From Orbaceae bacterium lpD04 (GTDB taxonomy: Bacteria; Pseudomonadota; Gammaproteobacteria; Enterobacterales; Orbaceae): a stretch of DNA of 64,000 nucleotides. The notes beneath the pieces were generated by a model, which saw only the letters and a program-made list of their open reading frames with translations, made no database searches and was not told where the DNA came from. Below, in pieces: positions 23,545 through 33,721 of this stretch. The stretch covers positions 2,675,488 to 2,739,487 of the forward strand of contig CP133967.1 of the NCBI GenBank assembly GCA_036251935.1, written 5' to 3'. A program made the translations under genes and the position numbers. Position 1 is the first letter of the stretch. Each line of letters starts with the position of its first letter.

Positions 23545-23913
23545 TCAATTAGCTAAAATCGTAATGTAATCACCTATTTTCAAATTCATCGGTACTTGGC
23601 CACTTACATGCACGTTACCAGGTAGCTGCGCACTATGCTTACCATCAAAACGGATGGTAATGTGTCCAAGTTCACGAAAATTAGTGGTAGCAACGTCACC
23701 AACAGCCGTAATTTGGTAGCAAAGGTCACCAAATTTTATCGTTTGCCCTACAACTAAATGATCCGTTAACGTACCATGAGAATGAATAAAGCAATAATCA
23801 GCAAGCTCTGCAGGCCCACCTTCTTTAAACGTAATGAGCATTCCATCTGCCAAAACATCTAAGGCAAAATCACCAATGCTTAAAATGGTCGAGCGATAAA
23901 TAATATTTTTCAT
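23545..23913 (-). CDS. srlB: PTS glucitol/sorbitol-specific IIA component
   Basis: 122 residues, matching E. coli SrlB. It accepts phosphate from HPr on the histidine in FIHSHG (about 43-48) and passes it to the IIB domain of SrlE. IKFGDLCYQITAVGDVA and ELGHITIRFDG are family motifs. It follows srlE by about 50 bases. Confidence 0.95.
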   Translation of the reverse strand: MKNIIYRSTILSIGDFALDVLADGMLITFKEGGPAELADYCFIHSHGTLTDHLVVGQTIKFGDLCYQITAVGDVATTNFRELGHITIRFDGKHSAQLPGNVHVSGQVPMNLKIGDYITILAN

Positions 23914-23963
23914 AATGTAACCCCTACTGTTTACTTAACCGCCAAACTCAGCCATGGAGATGA

Positions 23964-24965
23964 CTATTGGTAAATAAAAAATGAAACAGCCCATGCAATT
24001 AATACTGTTGGCGCACCGGTTAAAAAACGACTAACCAAAACCGAGGGTACCCCAACCCTTACCGTATCTTGCTTAGCTTCAGCAAGCGATAACCCAACTG
24101 GAATAAAGTCACAAGACGCTTGAGAATTAATAGCAAATAACGCGGGTAGTGCTAAATAAGGCGGAATATTACCAAGGCCAATTTGTACTCCGACTAAAGT
24201 TCCAATTACTTGAGCAATAACGGCGCCAGGACCTAAAAATGGTGAAAGTAAGGGGAATGAACAAATTAAGGCTAAAATAATAAGTCCAATCGGATTGTTA
24301 GCTAATGGCACCAAGCCATGAGCGACTAAATCCCCTAAACCCGAGGCAATAATAATACCGATTAAGGCAGAAACAAAAGCCATAAAGGGTAAAATCGTCT
24401 TTAATACGGTGTCGATAGTATCACGGCCGGCTTGAAAAAATACCGCAACACCAGCCCCCATACCAATACCAATTTTTGCCAATAACCCATCACTTTGCTC
24501 ACTAATTTTTTTAGTAGTATCATAATCTTTAGGAATACGTTTACTCTCATTAACCCGATTATTTTCGGCTAAAGAGTCTGCAATGGTTTGCATTTTCTCT
24601 TCAATCAAATAAATATTTTGAGGTTTAACGCCTGATACATAGATATCTTCAACAATATATTGGGCAAGTGGCCCTGATTTACCCGTAGCATGGATATTAA
24701 GTGTCGGCACTCGGTTTTTTGGATAAATACCACAGCGTAAAGTTCCGCCGCAATCAATCACTGCGATCCCGATTTCATCTTTGGCTGGTTCACCATCTTT
24801 AAATCCATCAATAGCTTGCCAATTGGTTAATTCAACTAATCTATCTACAACTGCTGGCCTTGTACCTGCTGCAATATAGACTATTTTTTTCCCCTCTATA
24901 ATGGGCAGTTCTAAAGGGCCGCCCCAACCTGCATCACCTTTTTCAATTCGAATATATTTAGTCAT
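23964..24965 (-). CDS. srlE: PTS glucitol/sorbitol-specific IIBC component
   Basis: 333 residues from the ATG at 24965. The N-terminal IIB domain carries the phosphocysteine in [15 protein letters not shown]. The C-terminal half is the membrane portion with [20 protein letters not shown] and [14 protein letters not shown]. With SrlA it forms the channel that phosphorylates sorbitol as it enters. Three in-frame starts exist (24980, 24971, 24965); GGGAG is placed best for 24965, which also matches the E. coli N-terminus. The longest frame overlaps the srlA stop. Confidence 0.95.
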   Translation of the reverse strand: MTKYIRIEKGDAGWGGPLELPIIEGKKIVYIAAGTRPAVVDRLVELTNWQAIDGFKDGEPAKDEIGIAVIDCGGTLRCGIYPKNRVPTLNIHATGKSGPLAQYIVEDIYVSGVKPQNIYLIEEKMQTIADSLAENNRVNESKRIPKDYDTTKKISEQSDGLLAKIGIGMGAGVAVFFQAGRDTIDTVLKTILPFMAFVSALIGIIIASGLGDLVAHGLVPLANNPIGLIILALICSFPLLSPFLGPGAVIAQVIGTLVGVQIGLGNIPPYLALPALFAINSQASCDFIPVGLSLAEAKQDTVRVGVPSVLVSRFLTGAPTVLIAWAVSFFIYQ

Positions 24966-24979
24966 TACCATTGCTCCCA

Positions 24980-25528
24980 CTAAAGATGAACTTTTCTATC
25001 TAACGTTATCGCCATTTTTTTCTCAAAAATACGAGTGGTGAAGTCAGTTATCCAGCCTCTAAAAAAGTTAGTAAAGAGACCGACTAAAAAATAACTAACG
25101 GCAAGTGGACCAAGCGGCAGACCTAGTGTTGTCAAACCTGATGCGATACCTAAGTAGACAAATAATTCGCCAGGATTAACATGAGGGAATAATCCATTCA
25201 TTGAATGGCAACTATAAGAAGAAGCAGCATAATAACTTGGTTTATAAAATTCAGGCATAAAGCGACCTAAACTCAAAGTCATTGGATTACAAAAAACAAA
25301 TGTCCCGATAAGTGGTAATACTAAATAGCGTAAAATTGGATTGCTAGCACAAGCTTGCGCTAATTGCTCAATGCGGTGTTGACCAATCAGTTTAATTAGT
25401 GCATTCATCACAACTAATAATGAAATAAGTAAAGGTAAAATTCCGGTGACCATACCAACAAAAACCTTACCCCCTTCCTGAAATAGCCCAATAAACCATT
25501 CAGCCCCATACGAAATCGCGTCTATCAT
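24980..25528 (-). CDS. srlA: PTS glucitol/sorbitol-specific IIC2 component
   Basis: 182 residues with several membrane helices, the length of E. coli Srl[40 protein letters not shown] and [14 protein letters not shown] are family segments. It is the first gene of the srlAEBD-gutM run and is preceded by the CRP-like site and the two palindromes at 25624-25659. Confidence 0.95.
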   Translation of the reverse strand: MIDAISYGAEWFIGLFQEGGKVFVGMVTGILPLLISLLVVMNALIKLIGQHRIEQLAQACASNPILRYLVLPLIGTFVFCNPMTLSLGRFMPEFYKPSYYAASSYSCHSMNGLFPHVNPGELFVYLGIASGLTTLGLPLGPLAVSYFLVGLFTNFFRGWITDFTTRIFEKKMAITLDRKVHL

Positions 25529-25594
25529 GTCTTCTCCTTTTCGATTTATATTGATAAGACAGCAAGAATAATAACAATAGGATTTAATGATTTC

Positions 25595-25610
25595 TTTTAA
25601 CTAGATCACA
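25595..25610 (-). promoter_or_regulatory. Probable CRP-cAMP site upstream of srlA
   Basis: The minus strand reads TGTGATCTAGTTAAAA. The left half and core match the CRP consensus TGTGA-N6-TCACA very well and the right half is degenerate. Its centre lies about 33 bases before a possible TATTAT -10, compatible with a class II activator position. Catabolite control of srl is known in E. coli. Confidence 0.55.
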
Positions 25611-25623
25611 ATTCAACAAAAAT

Positions 25624-25638
25624 CTTTTAATTTGAAAG
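25624..25638. promoter_or_regulatory. Candidate SrlR operator 1 (CTTTT-N5-GAAAG)
   Basis: A palindromic 15-mer just upstream of the CRP-like site of srlA, within a longer AATCTTT/AAAGATT repeat. A second copy starts exactly 21 bases away, about two helical turns, so both would face the same side of DNA. Confidence 0.45.
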
Positions 25639-25644
25639 ATTTTC

Positions 25645-25659
25645 CTTTCTTAAGGAAAG
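25645..25659. promoter_or_regulatory. Candidate SrlR operator 2 (CTTTC-N5-GAAAG)
   Basis: A second 15-base palindrome of the same design, 21 bases from operator 1. DeoR-family repressors often bind repeated palindromes in this way. Confidence 0.45.
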
Positions 25660-25876
25660 ATATAAATTTCATTCTATAATTATTTTAAAATAATTAGCTA
25701 TTAATAAAAAATATTAATTATTTATTATGGATATAATTGAAATGAATTTTTTCAATAAGTTAATAGGAAGAGGAAAGGGAAGAATAGGCTAAACTTAACT
25801 AGCGAATCAAATTTAGCTTAAAATAGCGATAATTTGCAATATATCTGCAATGCTAACAGATAAAACCATAACTGAG

Positions 25877-26650
25877 TTAGTGAACGTCAACCAAAATCAC
25901 ATTAATCCCTAATTTGATAAGTGCATTGTAATATTTAATATCCAGCTCATTATCAGTGATAATGGTATCGACTGTTTTCAAATTACATACCACATTAGGA
26001 CTACGGCGACCAAACTTTGATGAATCAACTAACAGAACCAATTTCGCTGCCGCTTTACACATCGCAACGCTTCCATCATAGCTTTCATTAAAAGTCGTTA
26101 CGCCGCCAGTAATATCAACGCCATCGGCACCCATAAAAAGCTTATCAAAAGAATAATAATTAAGTGATGCATCCGCTAATTTATTATTACTATGAAATGA
26201 GGCAGACTTGCGGCGGTAATGCCCGCCCATTAAAATAATAGTCTGATCATTATCAAAACTAACTAACTCATTAACCATATGTAAGCTATTAGTCATGATA
26301 GTCAAATTTTGAAATTTAGTTAACATTGGGATCATTTGAGCAACGGTGCTACCTGCATCAAAAATAAGAGAGTCACCTTCATAAATAAGCTTAGCTGCTT
26401 CTTCAGCAATTTTTTTCTTTTTAGCAATATTAATAAATGTTTTATGATCAACCGGCTGATCACCCACTTCTTTATTTAACATTGCCCCGCCATAAGTACG
26501 AATTACCATATTATTTTCAGCAAGTTGAACAAGATCTTTACGAATAGTCGTTCCGGTCGTATCAAACTTCTCACTAAGAACCTCAACCGAGGCACTACCA
26601 TTGATCTGCAGGTAGTCAAGAATAGCGGCTTGTCGCTCTTTTACTTTCAT
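25877..26650 (-). CDS. srlR: DeoR-family glucitol operon repressor
   Basis: 257 residues, close to E. coli SrlR/GutR. The N-terminal winged helix (about 1-60) includes FDTTGTTIRKDL. The C-terminal sensor domain has DAGSTV, MTNSLH, RRKSASFH, LFMGADGVD, TTFNE and DSSKFGRRSPNVVC, which should bind a sugar phosphate. It probably represses srl without sorbitol. In E. coli the gene follows gutM; here it lies upstream of srlA on the same strand, with fsa upstream of it. Confidence 0.94.
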   Translation of the reverse strand: MKVKERQAAILDYLQINGSASVEVLSEKFDTTGTTIRKDLVQLAENNMVIRTYGGAMLNKEVGDQPVDHKTFINIAKKKKIAEEAAKLIYEGDSLIFDAGSTVAQMIPMLTKFQNLTIMTNSLHMVNELVSFDNDQTIILMGGHYRRKSASFHSNNKLADASLNYYSFDKLFMGADGVDITGGVTTFNESYDGSVAMCKAAAKLVLLVDSSKFGRRSPNVVCNLKTVDTIITDNELDIKYYNALIKLGINVILVDVH

Positions 26651-26961
26651 AATAATTTATTTATCTCATTTTGGTGTTATTGAAACAAAAGACTCATAAA
26701 TAAACATGCTCTAAATTCAGACTAAATCAACTTATTTAATCACGATTAAGAGCCAGAAATAATTTATTGTTCATTTATTTATAAGATAGCTTATTTCATA
26801 AAAAAATAACACTTCTTTCAAAGTGAAAGGTATTATTTTATCTAAAACGTCATAAGAATATTATCGGTATCATTTGGGATATAAAAATAGACATAAATTA
26901 TAGCAATTTTATGTCTATTCAAATAATATTTTTAGCGATGAATATCGGGTATTAACTCGAT
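26651..26961. other. fsa-srlR intergenic region
   Basis: About 310 AT-rich bases with no gene seen. It contains one CTTTC-N5-GAAAG palindrome (26815-26829) nested in a larger imperfect inverted repeat (about 26805-26839). That repeat could be an operator for srlR or a terminator-like fold after fsa. Confidence 0.45.
26815..26829. promoter_or_regulatory. Candidate SrlR operator 3 (CTTTC-N5-GAAAG)
   Basis: The same 15-base palindrome as upstream of srlA, here about 165 bases before the srlR start, as expected for autoregulation. Confidence 0.4.
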
Positions 26962-27624
26962 TTAAAAGGTTAGTTTACCAAATGCTTTTTGCCAATCATT
27001 TTCAAATTTATCAATGGCTGCATCAACAGCTGGATCACTAATAAATAGCTCGGCAATATCAACAGGTAAGGTAATGGCTTCACAGCCCGCGAGTAAGCAA
27101 TCAAGCGCTTGTCTTGGCGTTCTAAAGCTAGCAGCTAACATCATCGACGATGGTGCATGTAAAGTGAGTAAAGTCTGCAATTCATTAACGACGTCGATCC
27201 CGCTACCACTTTGCGCATCAATACGATTAACATAAGGCGCCACATATTTTGCGCCCGCTAACGCAGATAATAGTCCTTGCCCTGCGCCATATACTGCAGT
27301 GCCAAGGGTTGTAATACCTAGCTCAGTTAATGACTTTATTGCGATTAAACCTTGTGCAGTAACGGGCACTTTAACCACTAACGATGGGAATCGTTTGGTT
27401 AATGCTTGCGCCTCTTTAATCATGTCTTGTGCATTATTAGCAATCACCTGAGCAAACAATTGACCATCAACACCAATAACAGCCTGTAGCTCTGCTAATA
27501 TATCAAAAAGTGGTTTTTTCTCTTTCGCGATAATACTAGGATTAGTTGTTACACCTTTAATCGGTAAAATTGAATGTAAGCGCTTTACCGAGCTCACATC
27601 AGCAGTATCTAAATAAAGTTCCAT
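26962..27624 (-). CDS. fsa: Fructose-6-phosphate aldolase
   Basis: 220 residues from the ATG at 27624, equal to E. coli FsaA. The transaldolase-fold enzyme cleaves fructose-6-phosphate to dihydroxyacetone and glyceraldehyde-3-phosphate. The Schiff-base lysine is Lys85 in [34 protein letters not shown] and [19 protein letters not shown] are conserved. A TTG four codons upstream gives a longer frame, but GAGGGA is placed for the ATG. Location next to srl suggests it processes the F6P made by SrlD. A variant palindrome (27643-27656) lies just upstream. Confidence 0.93.
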   Translation of the reverse strand: MELYLDTADVSSVKRLHSILPIKGVTTNPSIIAKEKKPLFDILAELQAVIGVDGQLFAQVIANNAQDMIKEAQALTKRFPSLVVKVPVTAQGLIAIKSLTELGITTLGTAVYGAGQGLLSALAGAKYVAPYVNRIDAQSGSGIDVVNELQTLLTLHAPSSMMLAASFRTPRQALDCLLAGCEAITLPVDIAELFISDPAVDAAIDKFENDWQKAFGKLTF

Positions 27625-27642
27625 ATATTCCCTCAATAATTA

Positions 27643-27656
27643 CTTTTATTCGAAAG
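27643..27656. promoter_or_regulatory. Variant of the CTTTY/GAAAG palindrome upstream of fsa
   Basis: CTTTT-N4-GAAAG, one base shorter in the spacer than the other three, 19 bases before the fsa start. Its position would suit repression, but the altered spacing weakens the match. Confidence 0.3.
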
Positions 27657-27739
27657 ATATTATGGTTTAAAAAGAGAATATTATTTATTTTTTTATATAA
27701 AACATGAGACTGATCACAAATTTATTGCTGATAAATTAG

Positions 27740-27759
27740 TGGTTAGCGCGAGAGGATTG
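27740..27759. repeat. Degenerate copy of the tRNA-Pro 3' end
   Basis: Twenty bases match the tRNA-Pro 3' terminus (27901-27920) at about 17 positions (TGGT..GCG.GAGAGGATT core). It sits 160 bases downstream of the tRNA in its direction of transcription. It may be a tRNA remnant or the outer copy of an old attachment site. No integrase is present between the copies. Confidence 0.35.
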
Positions 27760-27764
27760 ACTCG

Positions 27765-27843
27765 GATCATCCATGATCTTCGCCCTGCGGGCAGCTATCT
27801 TAGCTGTACAAATCGTTCCTACGATTCGACCTCCTACGGAGGT
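27765..27843. repeat. Train of five consecutive small hairpins
   Basis: Five perfect inverted repeats follow each other with almost no spacing: GATCAT/ATGATC (27765-27778), GCCC/GGGC (27782-27792), CAGCTA/TAGCTG (27792-27806), AATCGT/ACGATT (27811-27826) and ACCTCC/GGAGGT (27829-27843). Loops are 2-4 bases. The stretch is visibly richer in GC than its surroundings and follows the tRNA-Pro terminator. No open frame explains it. Confidence 0.6.
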
Positions 27844-27866
27844 TCAAACCTCATAAATACTAGGCG

Positions 27867-27892
27867 TAAAAAAACCGACTTTCGTCGGTTTC
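27867..27892 (-). terminator. Intrinsic terminator after tRNA-Pro
   Basis: On the minus strand AACCGAC-GAAA-GTCGGTT (27873-27890) is followed by seven U residues. A stable tetraloop terminator just downstream of the tRNA gene. Confidence 0.85.
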
Positions 27893-27900
27893 TTAAAATA

Positions 27901-27977
27901 TGGTCGGCGAGAGAGGATTCGAACCTCCGACCCACTGGTCCCAAACCAGTTGCGCTACCAAGCTGCGCTACTCGCCG
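27901..27977 (-). tRNA. tRNA-Pro (anticodon TGG)
   Basis: A 77-base cloverleaf on the minus strand: acceptor CGGCGAG, D-arm AGCGCAGCTTGGTAGCGC, anticodon TGG (complement at 27941-27943), T-arm GGTTCGAATCC and encoded CCA. The terminator follows after 8 bases. Confidence 0.97.
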
Positions 27978-28031
27978 TTAGGATGCGAATAATACTTTGC
28001 TATTGACCTGCTGTCAAGATGCTAATGAAAA

Positions 28032-29219
<1,188 letters not shown>

Positions 29220-29319
29220 TTAACTATTCAAAACCTTTTCAATTAAAAGGCACACGCGTAATTTTGCCGGCTATGATAACATAGCTACTAAGTGAAACAA
29301 AAAATTGTTGTGGCTTTAT

Positions 29320-29988
29320 ATGCTTAAGATCATAAAAAAACTCATTACAATCTATATTTTGCTATTACTTACCGCTTGCGCGCCAACTTACACGGTAAAT
29401 ACACTCAATGAGCAAGCGCTTACTGAATTAAGCAGTGAACAAATTGTTAATCTAAATGCGCAAAGCTGCCTGTACCATGACAGTAATCAGATCGCTGTTA
29501 AACAATCACATCCTTTAAACCAATATTTATATCGATTAATCCAACCTTTCCCTAACACCATAAATGGTAAAGAGTTGAATTATCGGGTCTATCTAAATAC
29601 ACAACCTAATGCTTGGTCATCACTAAATGGCTGTATACGAATTAATAGTGGCCTACTTAAAATACTCAATGACCATGAAATTCAAGCTGTTATTGCCCAC
29701 GAGATCGGTCATATTGCCTTAAATCATTCCATTACTGCATTTCATCATGCCAAAGCGGCTGAAATTAAAAATAATAATGAGATTATCTTATTTGTACCGC
29801 AATCCCTTTCACAAAAACAAGAAATTGCAGCGGATAATTATGCAATTAATTTACTTAAGCAGCTAAATATCGATCCTAACGTATTAATTACTATGCTTGA
29901 TAAACTTAATAACTATCAAAAAGAGCAAAGTTATTCTCACCCAACGATAATGATCCGTAAAAATAATTTAATAAATAAAATTAATTAG
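29320..29988 (+). CDS. M48 family metalloprotease lipoprotein (LoiP paralog)
   Basis: 222 residues from the ATG at 29320 (a TTG start at 29305 is possible). A lipoprotein signal peptide ends in LLTAC with the lipid-modified Cys20. The zinc motif HEIGH is at 127-131, with a third glutamate in QEIAADNYA. It is shorter than LoiP in the central segment, and its neighbour 100 bases downstream is the closer LoiP homolog, so this is probably an older tandem duplicate. It likely acts in periplasmic protein quality control at the outer membrane. Confidence 0.85.
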   Translation: MLKIIKKLITIYILLLLTACAPTYTVNTLNEQALTELSSEQIVNLNAQSCLYHDSNQIAVKQSHPLNQYLYRLIQPFPNTINGKELNYRVYLNTQPNAWSSLNGCIRINSGLLKILNDHEIQAVIAHEIGHIALNHSITAFHHAKAAEIKNNNEIILFVPQSLSQKQEIAADNYAINLLKQLNIDPNVLITMLDKLNNYQKEQSYSHPTIMIRKNNLINKIN

Positions 29989-30088
29989 GTAAGATATTCA
30001 ATTGTTTATTTATAAACAAAAATCTCGATATAAAACATAGATTTGAAAAAAACAAATCAAATTAGCTATACAATAAAGGAATAATATA

Positions 30089-30835
30089 ATGAAAATAAAA
30101 TTAGTGGCTGCCACAATACTTATCGGTGCTTTAGCTGGGTGCCAGATGGATACAAACAATATGCTTAATCTAGGTATGCAATCGGCACAAATTGCCTCAT
30201 TAAGTGATAGCGATGTCAAAACATTAAGCGATAAATCATGTGTACAAATGGACTCAGAAGCAAAAATTGCTCCTGAAAATAGTGCCTACAGCACTCGCTT
30301 AAAAAAAATCACACAAGCATTAGGTGATAATATTAATGGGACGCAAGTTAACTATAAAGTCTATTTAACCGATGAAGTAAATGCTTGGGCAATGGCAAAT
30401 GGCTGCGTACGGGTTTATAGTGGCTTAATGGATAAAATGACTGATAACGAAGTTCAAGGCGTACTAGGTCATGAACTTGGTCACGTTGCGCTAGGTCATA
30501 GTAAAAAAGCAATGCAAGTCACTTATACCGCACAATTAGCCAGAGGCGTTATTGCTGCATCAACGAATACAGCAATTGCTAACCTAACCCAATCTCAATT
30601 AGGCGATCTAGCTGAGGGTATTGTTAATGCACAGTTTTCACAGAAACAAGAAACACAGGCAGATAACTACTCGTTTGATTTCTTAGTTAAAAAAGGCCTT
30701 AATCCGCTAGGGATTGCAACGGCTTTTGAAAAGTTAGGTGGAGGGGAGACAACATTATTAAGTACTCACCCAGCTTCAAGTGATCGAGTAAAGAATATTC
30801 GTGACAAAATTGAAAAAATGAATCAAGGTAAATAA
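30089..30835 (+). CDS. loiP: M48 metalloprotease lipoprotein LoiP
   Basis: 248 residues. Signal peptide with lipobox LAGC (Cys18), then a mature M48 domain: ALGDNINGTQVNYKVYLTDEVNAWAM-type segment, HELGH (128-132), SQLGDLAEGIVNAQFSQKQE and the QADNYS third-ligand region. It closely resembles E. coli LoiP (YggG), an outer-membrane-bound metalloprotease cleaving between Phe residues. AAAGGA lies before the ATG. It is inserted with its paralog between queA and tgt, which are adjacent in E. coli. Confidence 0.9.
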   Translation: MKIKLVAATILIGALAGCQMDTNNMLNLGMQSAQIASLSDSDVKTLSDKSCVQMDSEAKIAPENSAYSTRLKKITQALGDNINGTQVNYKVYLTDEVNAWAMANGCVRVYSGLMDKMTDNEVQGVLGHELGHVALGHSKKAMQVTYTAQLARGVIAASTNTAIANLTQSQLGDLAEGIVNAQFSQKQETQADNYSFDFLVKKGLNPLGIATAFEKLGGGETTLLSTHPASSDRVKNIRDKIEKMNQGK

Positions 30836-30842
30836 AAAATAG

Positions 30843-30880
30843 GTTCGAGTTAACAGAGATAAAGATACGTTAACTCGAAC
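30843..30880 (-). terminator. Terminator between queA and loiP
   Basis: A perfect 12-base stem (30843-30854 and 30869-30880) with a 14-base loop. On the minus strand it runs into CTATTTTTTATTT, giving a U-tract suited to ending queA transcription; it also sits just after the loiP stop. Confidence 0.7.
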
Positions 30881-30908
30881 AACATATTTTGCTGTTAAGT
30901 TGCTTTAC

Positions 30909-31940
30909 TTAATCTTGCCTAGTAATAAACATTGCATCGCCATAACTAAAAAAGCGTAGCTGATTTTCAACTGCAAAGCGATAAGCATTCATCACATGAT
31001 CATAACCAGCAAAAGCAGATACCAACATAATTAAGGTTGATTCTGGCAAATGAAAATTAGTAATTAAAACATCAATGACCTTAAACTGATAACCCGGATA
31101 AATAAAAATTCGCGTATCAGCAAAAAATGGCTCAATTTGGCCACTTTTTTGAGCCGCACTTTCTAAAGCGCGAACCGATGTTGTGCCAACTGCGACAACG
31201 CGATTTCCTCGAGCCTTACAAGCCTGCACGGCATCAACAACCTCTTGCGATACCTGAGCATACTCAGCGTGCATAATATGATTTTCAATATTATCAACCC
31301 GCACCGGCTGAAATGTGCCCGCGCCAACATGTAGCGTAACAAAAGCAAATTCGACCCCTTTTTGCTTTAACGCCTCAAGTAATGGCTCATCAAAATGTAA
31401 CCCGGCTGTTGGCGCTGCAACTGCGCCAGGCACTTTATTATAAACGGTTTGATACACCTCTCGATCTTGCTCATCATCTGGCCTGTCAATATAAGGTGGC
31501 AAAGGAATATGGCCAATTTTATCAAGAATTGCCAACACATCACTTGGAAACTGTAGTTCAAACAAACTATCATACCGAGCTAGCATTACAACTGCAATAT
31601 CCGCTTGTTCGCCTAATAAAATCGTTGTGCCTTCTTTTGGGGCTTTAGACGACTTAACATGAGCCAATACGCGATTATTATCTAAAATTCGCTCAATTAG
31701 CATTTCAACTTTACCGCCAGAGGCTTTTTGCCCATACAGCCTAGCTGGAATAACCCTTGTATTATTAAATACCAGTAAATCACCAGGATTAAGTTTTTGT
31801 AATACATCAGTAAAAGTGCCGGATGTTATTGCGCCGGTATTACCGTCTAAACCCAGTAAGCGACATTGACTACGAACTTTTGCAGGATAACGCGCAATCA
31901 GTTCATCAGGTAGGTCAAATGCAAAATCAGATAGCTGCAT
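30909..31940 (-). CDS. queA: tRNA preQ1 ribosyltransferase-isomerase
   Basis: 343 residues from the ATG at 31940 (a TTG two codons upstream opens the frame). QueA transfers the ribosyl part of S-adenosylmethionine to preQ1 in tRNA, making epoxyqueuosine. Conserved segments include [73 protein letters not shown] and [10 protein letters not shown]. It probably shared an operon with tgt before the M48 pair was inserted. Confidence 0.96.
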   Translation of the reverse strand: MQLSDFAFDLPDELIARYPAKVRSQCRLLGLDGNTGAITSGTFTDVLQKLNPGDLLVFNNTRVIPARLYGQKASGGKVEMLIERILDNNRVLAHVKSSKAPKEGTTILLGEQADIAVVMLARYDSLFELQFPSDVLAILDKIGHIPLPPYIDRPDDEQDREVYQTVYNKVPGAVAAPTAGLHFDEPLLEALKQKGVEFAFVTLHVGAGTFQPVRVDNIENHIMHAEYAQVSQEVVDAVQACKARGNRVVAVGTTSVRALESAAQKSGQIEPFFADTRIFIYPGYQFKVIDVLITNFHLPESTLIMLVSAFAGYDHVMNAYRFAVENQLRFFSYGDAMFITRQD

Positions 31941-32166
31941 AATCAATCAAATACTCTATATAGAAATCAAAAATAACTGTTTAGTCTAATAAGCTTGCGA
32001 AATATGTGCAAGTGCTTTTATCTTGACTACCCGTTATTACTCACTATTTTAATAAAAATGTAGCAACTAAAAATTCTAATAAATTATTTTTTTTATTTTT
32101 ATAAAATGATAAGTAGCGAATAATCGATGCTTGAATAGCTTATAAGAAGCAGCAGCATTTTAGATA

Positions 32167-32198
32167 ATTAACAATAAGGCAAAAACCTTATTGTTAAT
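32167..32198 (-). terminator. Stem-loop after ffh
   Basis: A perfect 13-base inverted repeat (32167-32179 and 32186-32198) with loop CAAAAA on the plus strand lies 12 bases after the ffh stop. It is followed by a mixed rather than U-rich run, so termination may be partial. Confidence 0.55.
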
Positions 32199-32209
32199 CA
32201 ATGAGAGAA

Positions 32210-33589
32210 CTAACGACGAGGTAAACCGCCCATTCCTCCCATGCCGCCACCCATCATGCCTTTCATATTGCGCATCATCTTCATCATGCCGCCGCCTTTC
32301 ATCTTTTTCATCATGCGCTGCATATCATCAAATTGCTTAAGGAGTTTATTGACATCTTGTACTTGTGTACCTGAGCCTAAAGCAATACGGCGCTTGCGTG
32401 ATCCTTTGATAATGTCAGGATTAAGGCGCTCTTTAAAAGTCATCGAATTAATCATTGCTTCCATTTTAATGGTGACTTTATCATCCATTTGCGCTTTGAT
32501 ATGATCAGGTAGTTGCCCAGCCCCAGGGAGCTTTGCCAGCATCGCCCCCATTCCGCCCATATCACGCATCTGTTTAAGTTGTTCCTGAAAATCGTTAAAG
32601 TCGAATTTATCGCCCTTTTTAATTTTCCTTGCCATTCTTTCAGCTTTTTCGCGATCAACCTTACCTTCCATCTCTTCAATAAGAGAAAGCACATCACCCA
32701 TACCTAAAATACGTGAGGCAATGCGATCTGGATAAAATGGCTCTAAAGCATCGGTTTTTTCACCCATACCAAGAAATTTTATCGGTTTACCGGTAATATT
32801 ACGGATTGAAAGTGCCGCACCACCACGTGCATCACCATCAACTTTAGTTAAAATAACCCCTGTTAATGGTAAGGCATCATTAAATGCTTTTGCGGTATTC
32901 GCTGCATCTTGCCCAGTCATTGCATCAACAACAAATAACGTTTCAATAGGCTTAACGGCTTGATGAAGCGCTTTAATCTCATTCATCATTTCGCCATCGA
33001 CATGCAAACGGCCAGCAGTATCGACTATTAATACATCAAAAAACTGTAATTTGGCATGTGAAATCGCTTGATTAACGATATCGATCGGTTTTTGGTTAGC
33101 CTGTGACGGGAAAAAATCAACGCCAATCGACTGCGAAAGAGTTTCTAATTGCTTAATTGCAGCCGGACGATAAATATCGGCAGATACCACTAATACTTTC
33201 TTTTTGTGCTTCTCTTTAAGGAATTTGGCTAATTTAGCAACGCTGGTCGTTTTACCCGCACCTTGTAAACCTGCCATTAAAATAACCGCTGGAGGCTGGG
33301 CGGCAAGGTTCAATGAACTATTCACTTCCCCCATCGCAATGGTCAGTTCTTGCTGTACGATCTTAATAAATTCTTGCCCTGGTGTTAGGCTTTTATTGAC
33401 ATCAAGTCCGACGGCTTTTTCTTTGACTTGAGCAATAAAATCACGCACAACGGGCAACGCAACATCGGCTTCTAATAACGCCATGCGAACATCGCGCAAT
33501 GCCTCTTTAATATTATCTTCGGTTAAGCGTCCGCGCCCGGTAATATTACGTAGCGTCTGGGATAATCGGTCGGTTAAATTTTCAAACAT
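32210..33589 (-). CDS. ffh: Signal recognition particle protein Ffh
   Basis: 459 residues. The N domain (about 1-100) precedes the SRP GTPase domain with P-loop GLQGAGKTT (107-115), DTAGRLHVD and TKVDGDARGG. The C-terminal M domain is rich in methionine and glycine (MMKKMKGGGMMKMM-type end) and binds 4.5S RNA and signal sequences. With FtsY it targets inner-membrane proteins to SecYEG. It is encoded alone on the minus strand, without the rpsP operon beside it. Confidence 0.97.
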   Translation of the reverse strand: MFENLTDRLSQTLRNITGRGRLTEDNIKEALRDVRMALLEADVALPVVRDFIAQVKEKAVGLDVNKSLTPGQEFIKIVQQELTIAMGEVNSSLNLAAQPPAVILMAGLQGAGKTTSVAKLAKFLKEKHKKKVLVVSADIYRPAAIKQLETLSQSIGVDFFPSQANQKPIDIVNQAISHAKLQFFDVLIVDTAGRLHVDGEMMNEIKALHQAVKPIETLFVVDAMTGQDAANTAKAFNDALPLTGVILTKVDGDARGGAALSIRNITGKPIKFLGMGEKTDALEPFYPDRIASRILGMGDVLSLIEEMEGKVDREKAERMARKIKKGDKFDFNDFQEQLKQMRDMGGMGAMLAKLPGAGQLPDHIKAQMDDKVTIKMEAMINSMTFKERLNPDIIKGSRKRRIALGSGTQVQDVNKLLKQFDDMQRMMKKMKGGGMMKMMRNMKGMMGGGMGGMGGLPRR

Positions 33590-33721
33590 ATTCTTCTCAA
33601 AGTTAATAAAAAATTCTTCCCATTATAATAACAGAAATTTATAATTATTAATCATGTGATTTGATAAACCAATTGTATATTTTCATTATTTTAAATAAAA
33701 ACAATAGCATAAGGAAAAACA

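Larger units (their letters stand above)
25529..25876. other. srlR-srlA intergenic region with operon control sites
   Basis: About 350 AT-rich bases. The srlA-proximal half contains a CRP-like site, a possible -10 (TATTAT complement at 25567-25572) and two palindromes, listed separately. The half next to srlR has no recognisable gene. Confidence 0.5.

Noticed and set aside
25597-25610. Perfect CRP site upstream of srlA
   Set aside because: Only the left half and core match well; the right half is weak, so it is listed as probable rather than certain.
27765-27843. Possible CRISPR array in the hairpin train
   Set aside because: The hairpins differ from one another, there are no equal-length spacers and no cas gene nearby.
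27739-27981. 80-codon plus-strand frame ending in an EDSNLRPTGPKP-like segment
   Set aside because: It runs across the hairpin train and antisense to tRNA-Pro. This kind of peptide is a well-known artefact of reading the tRNA complement.
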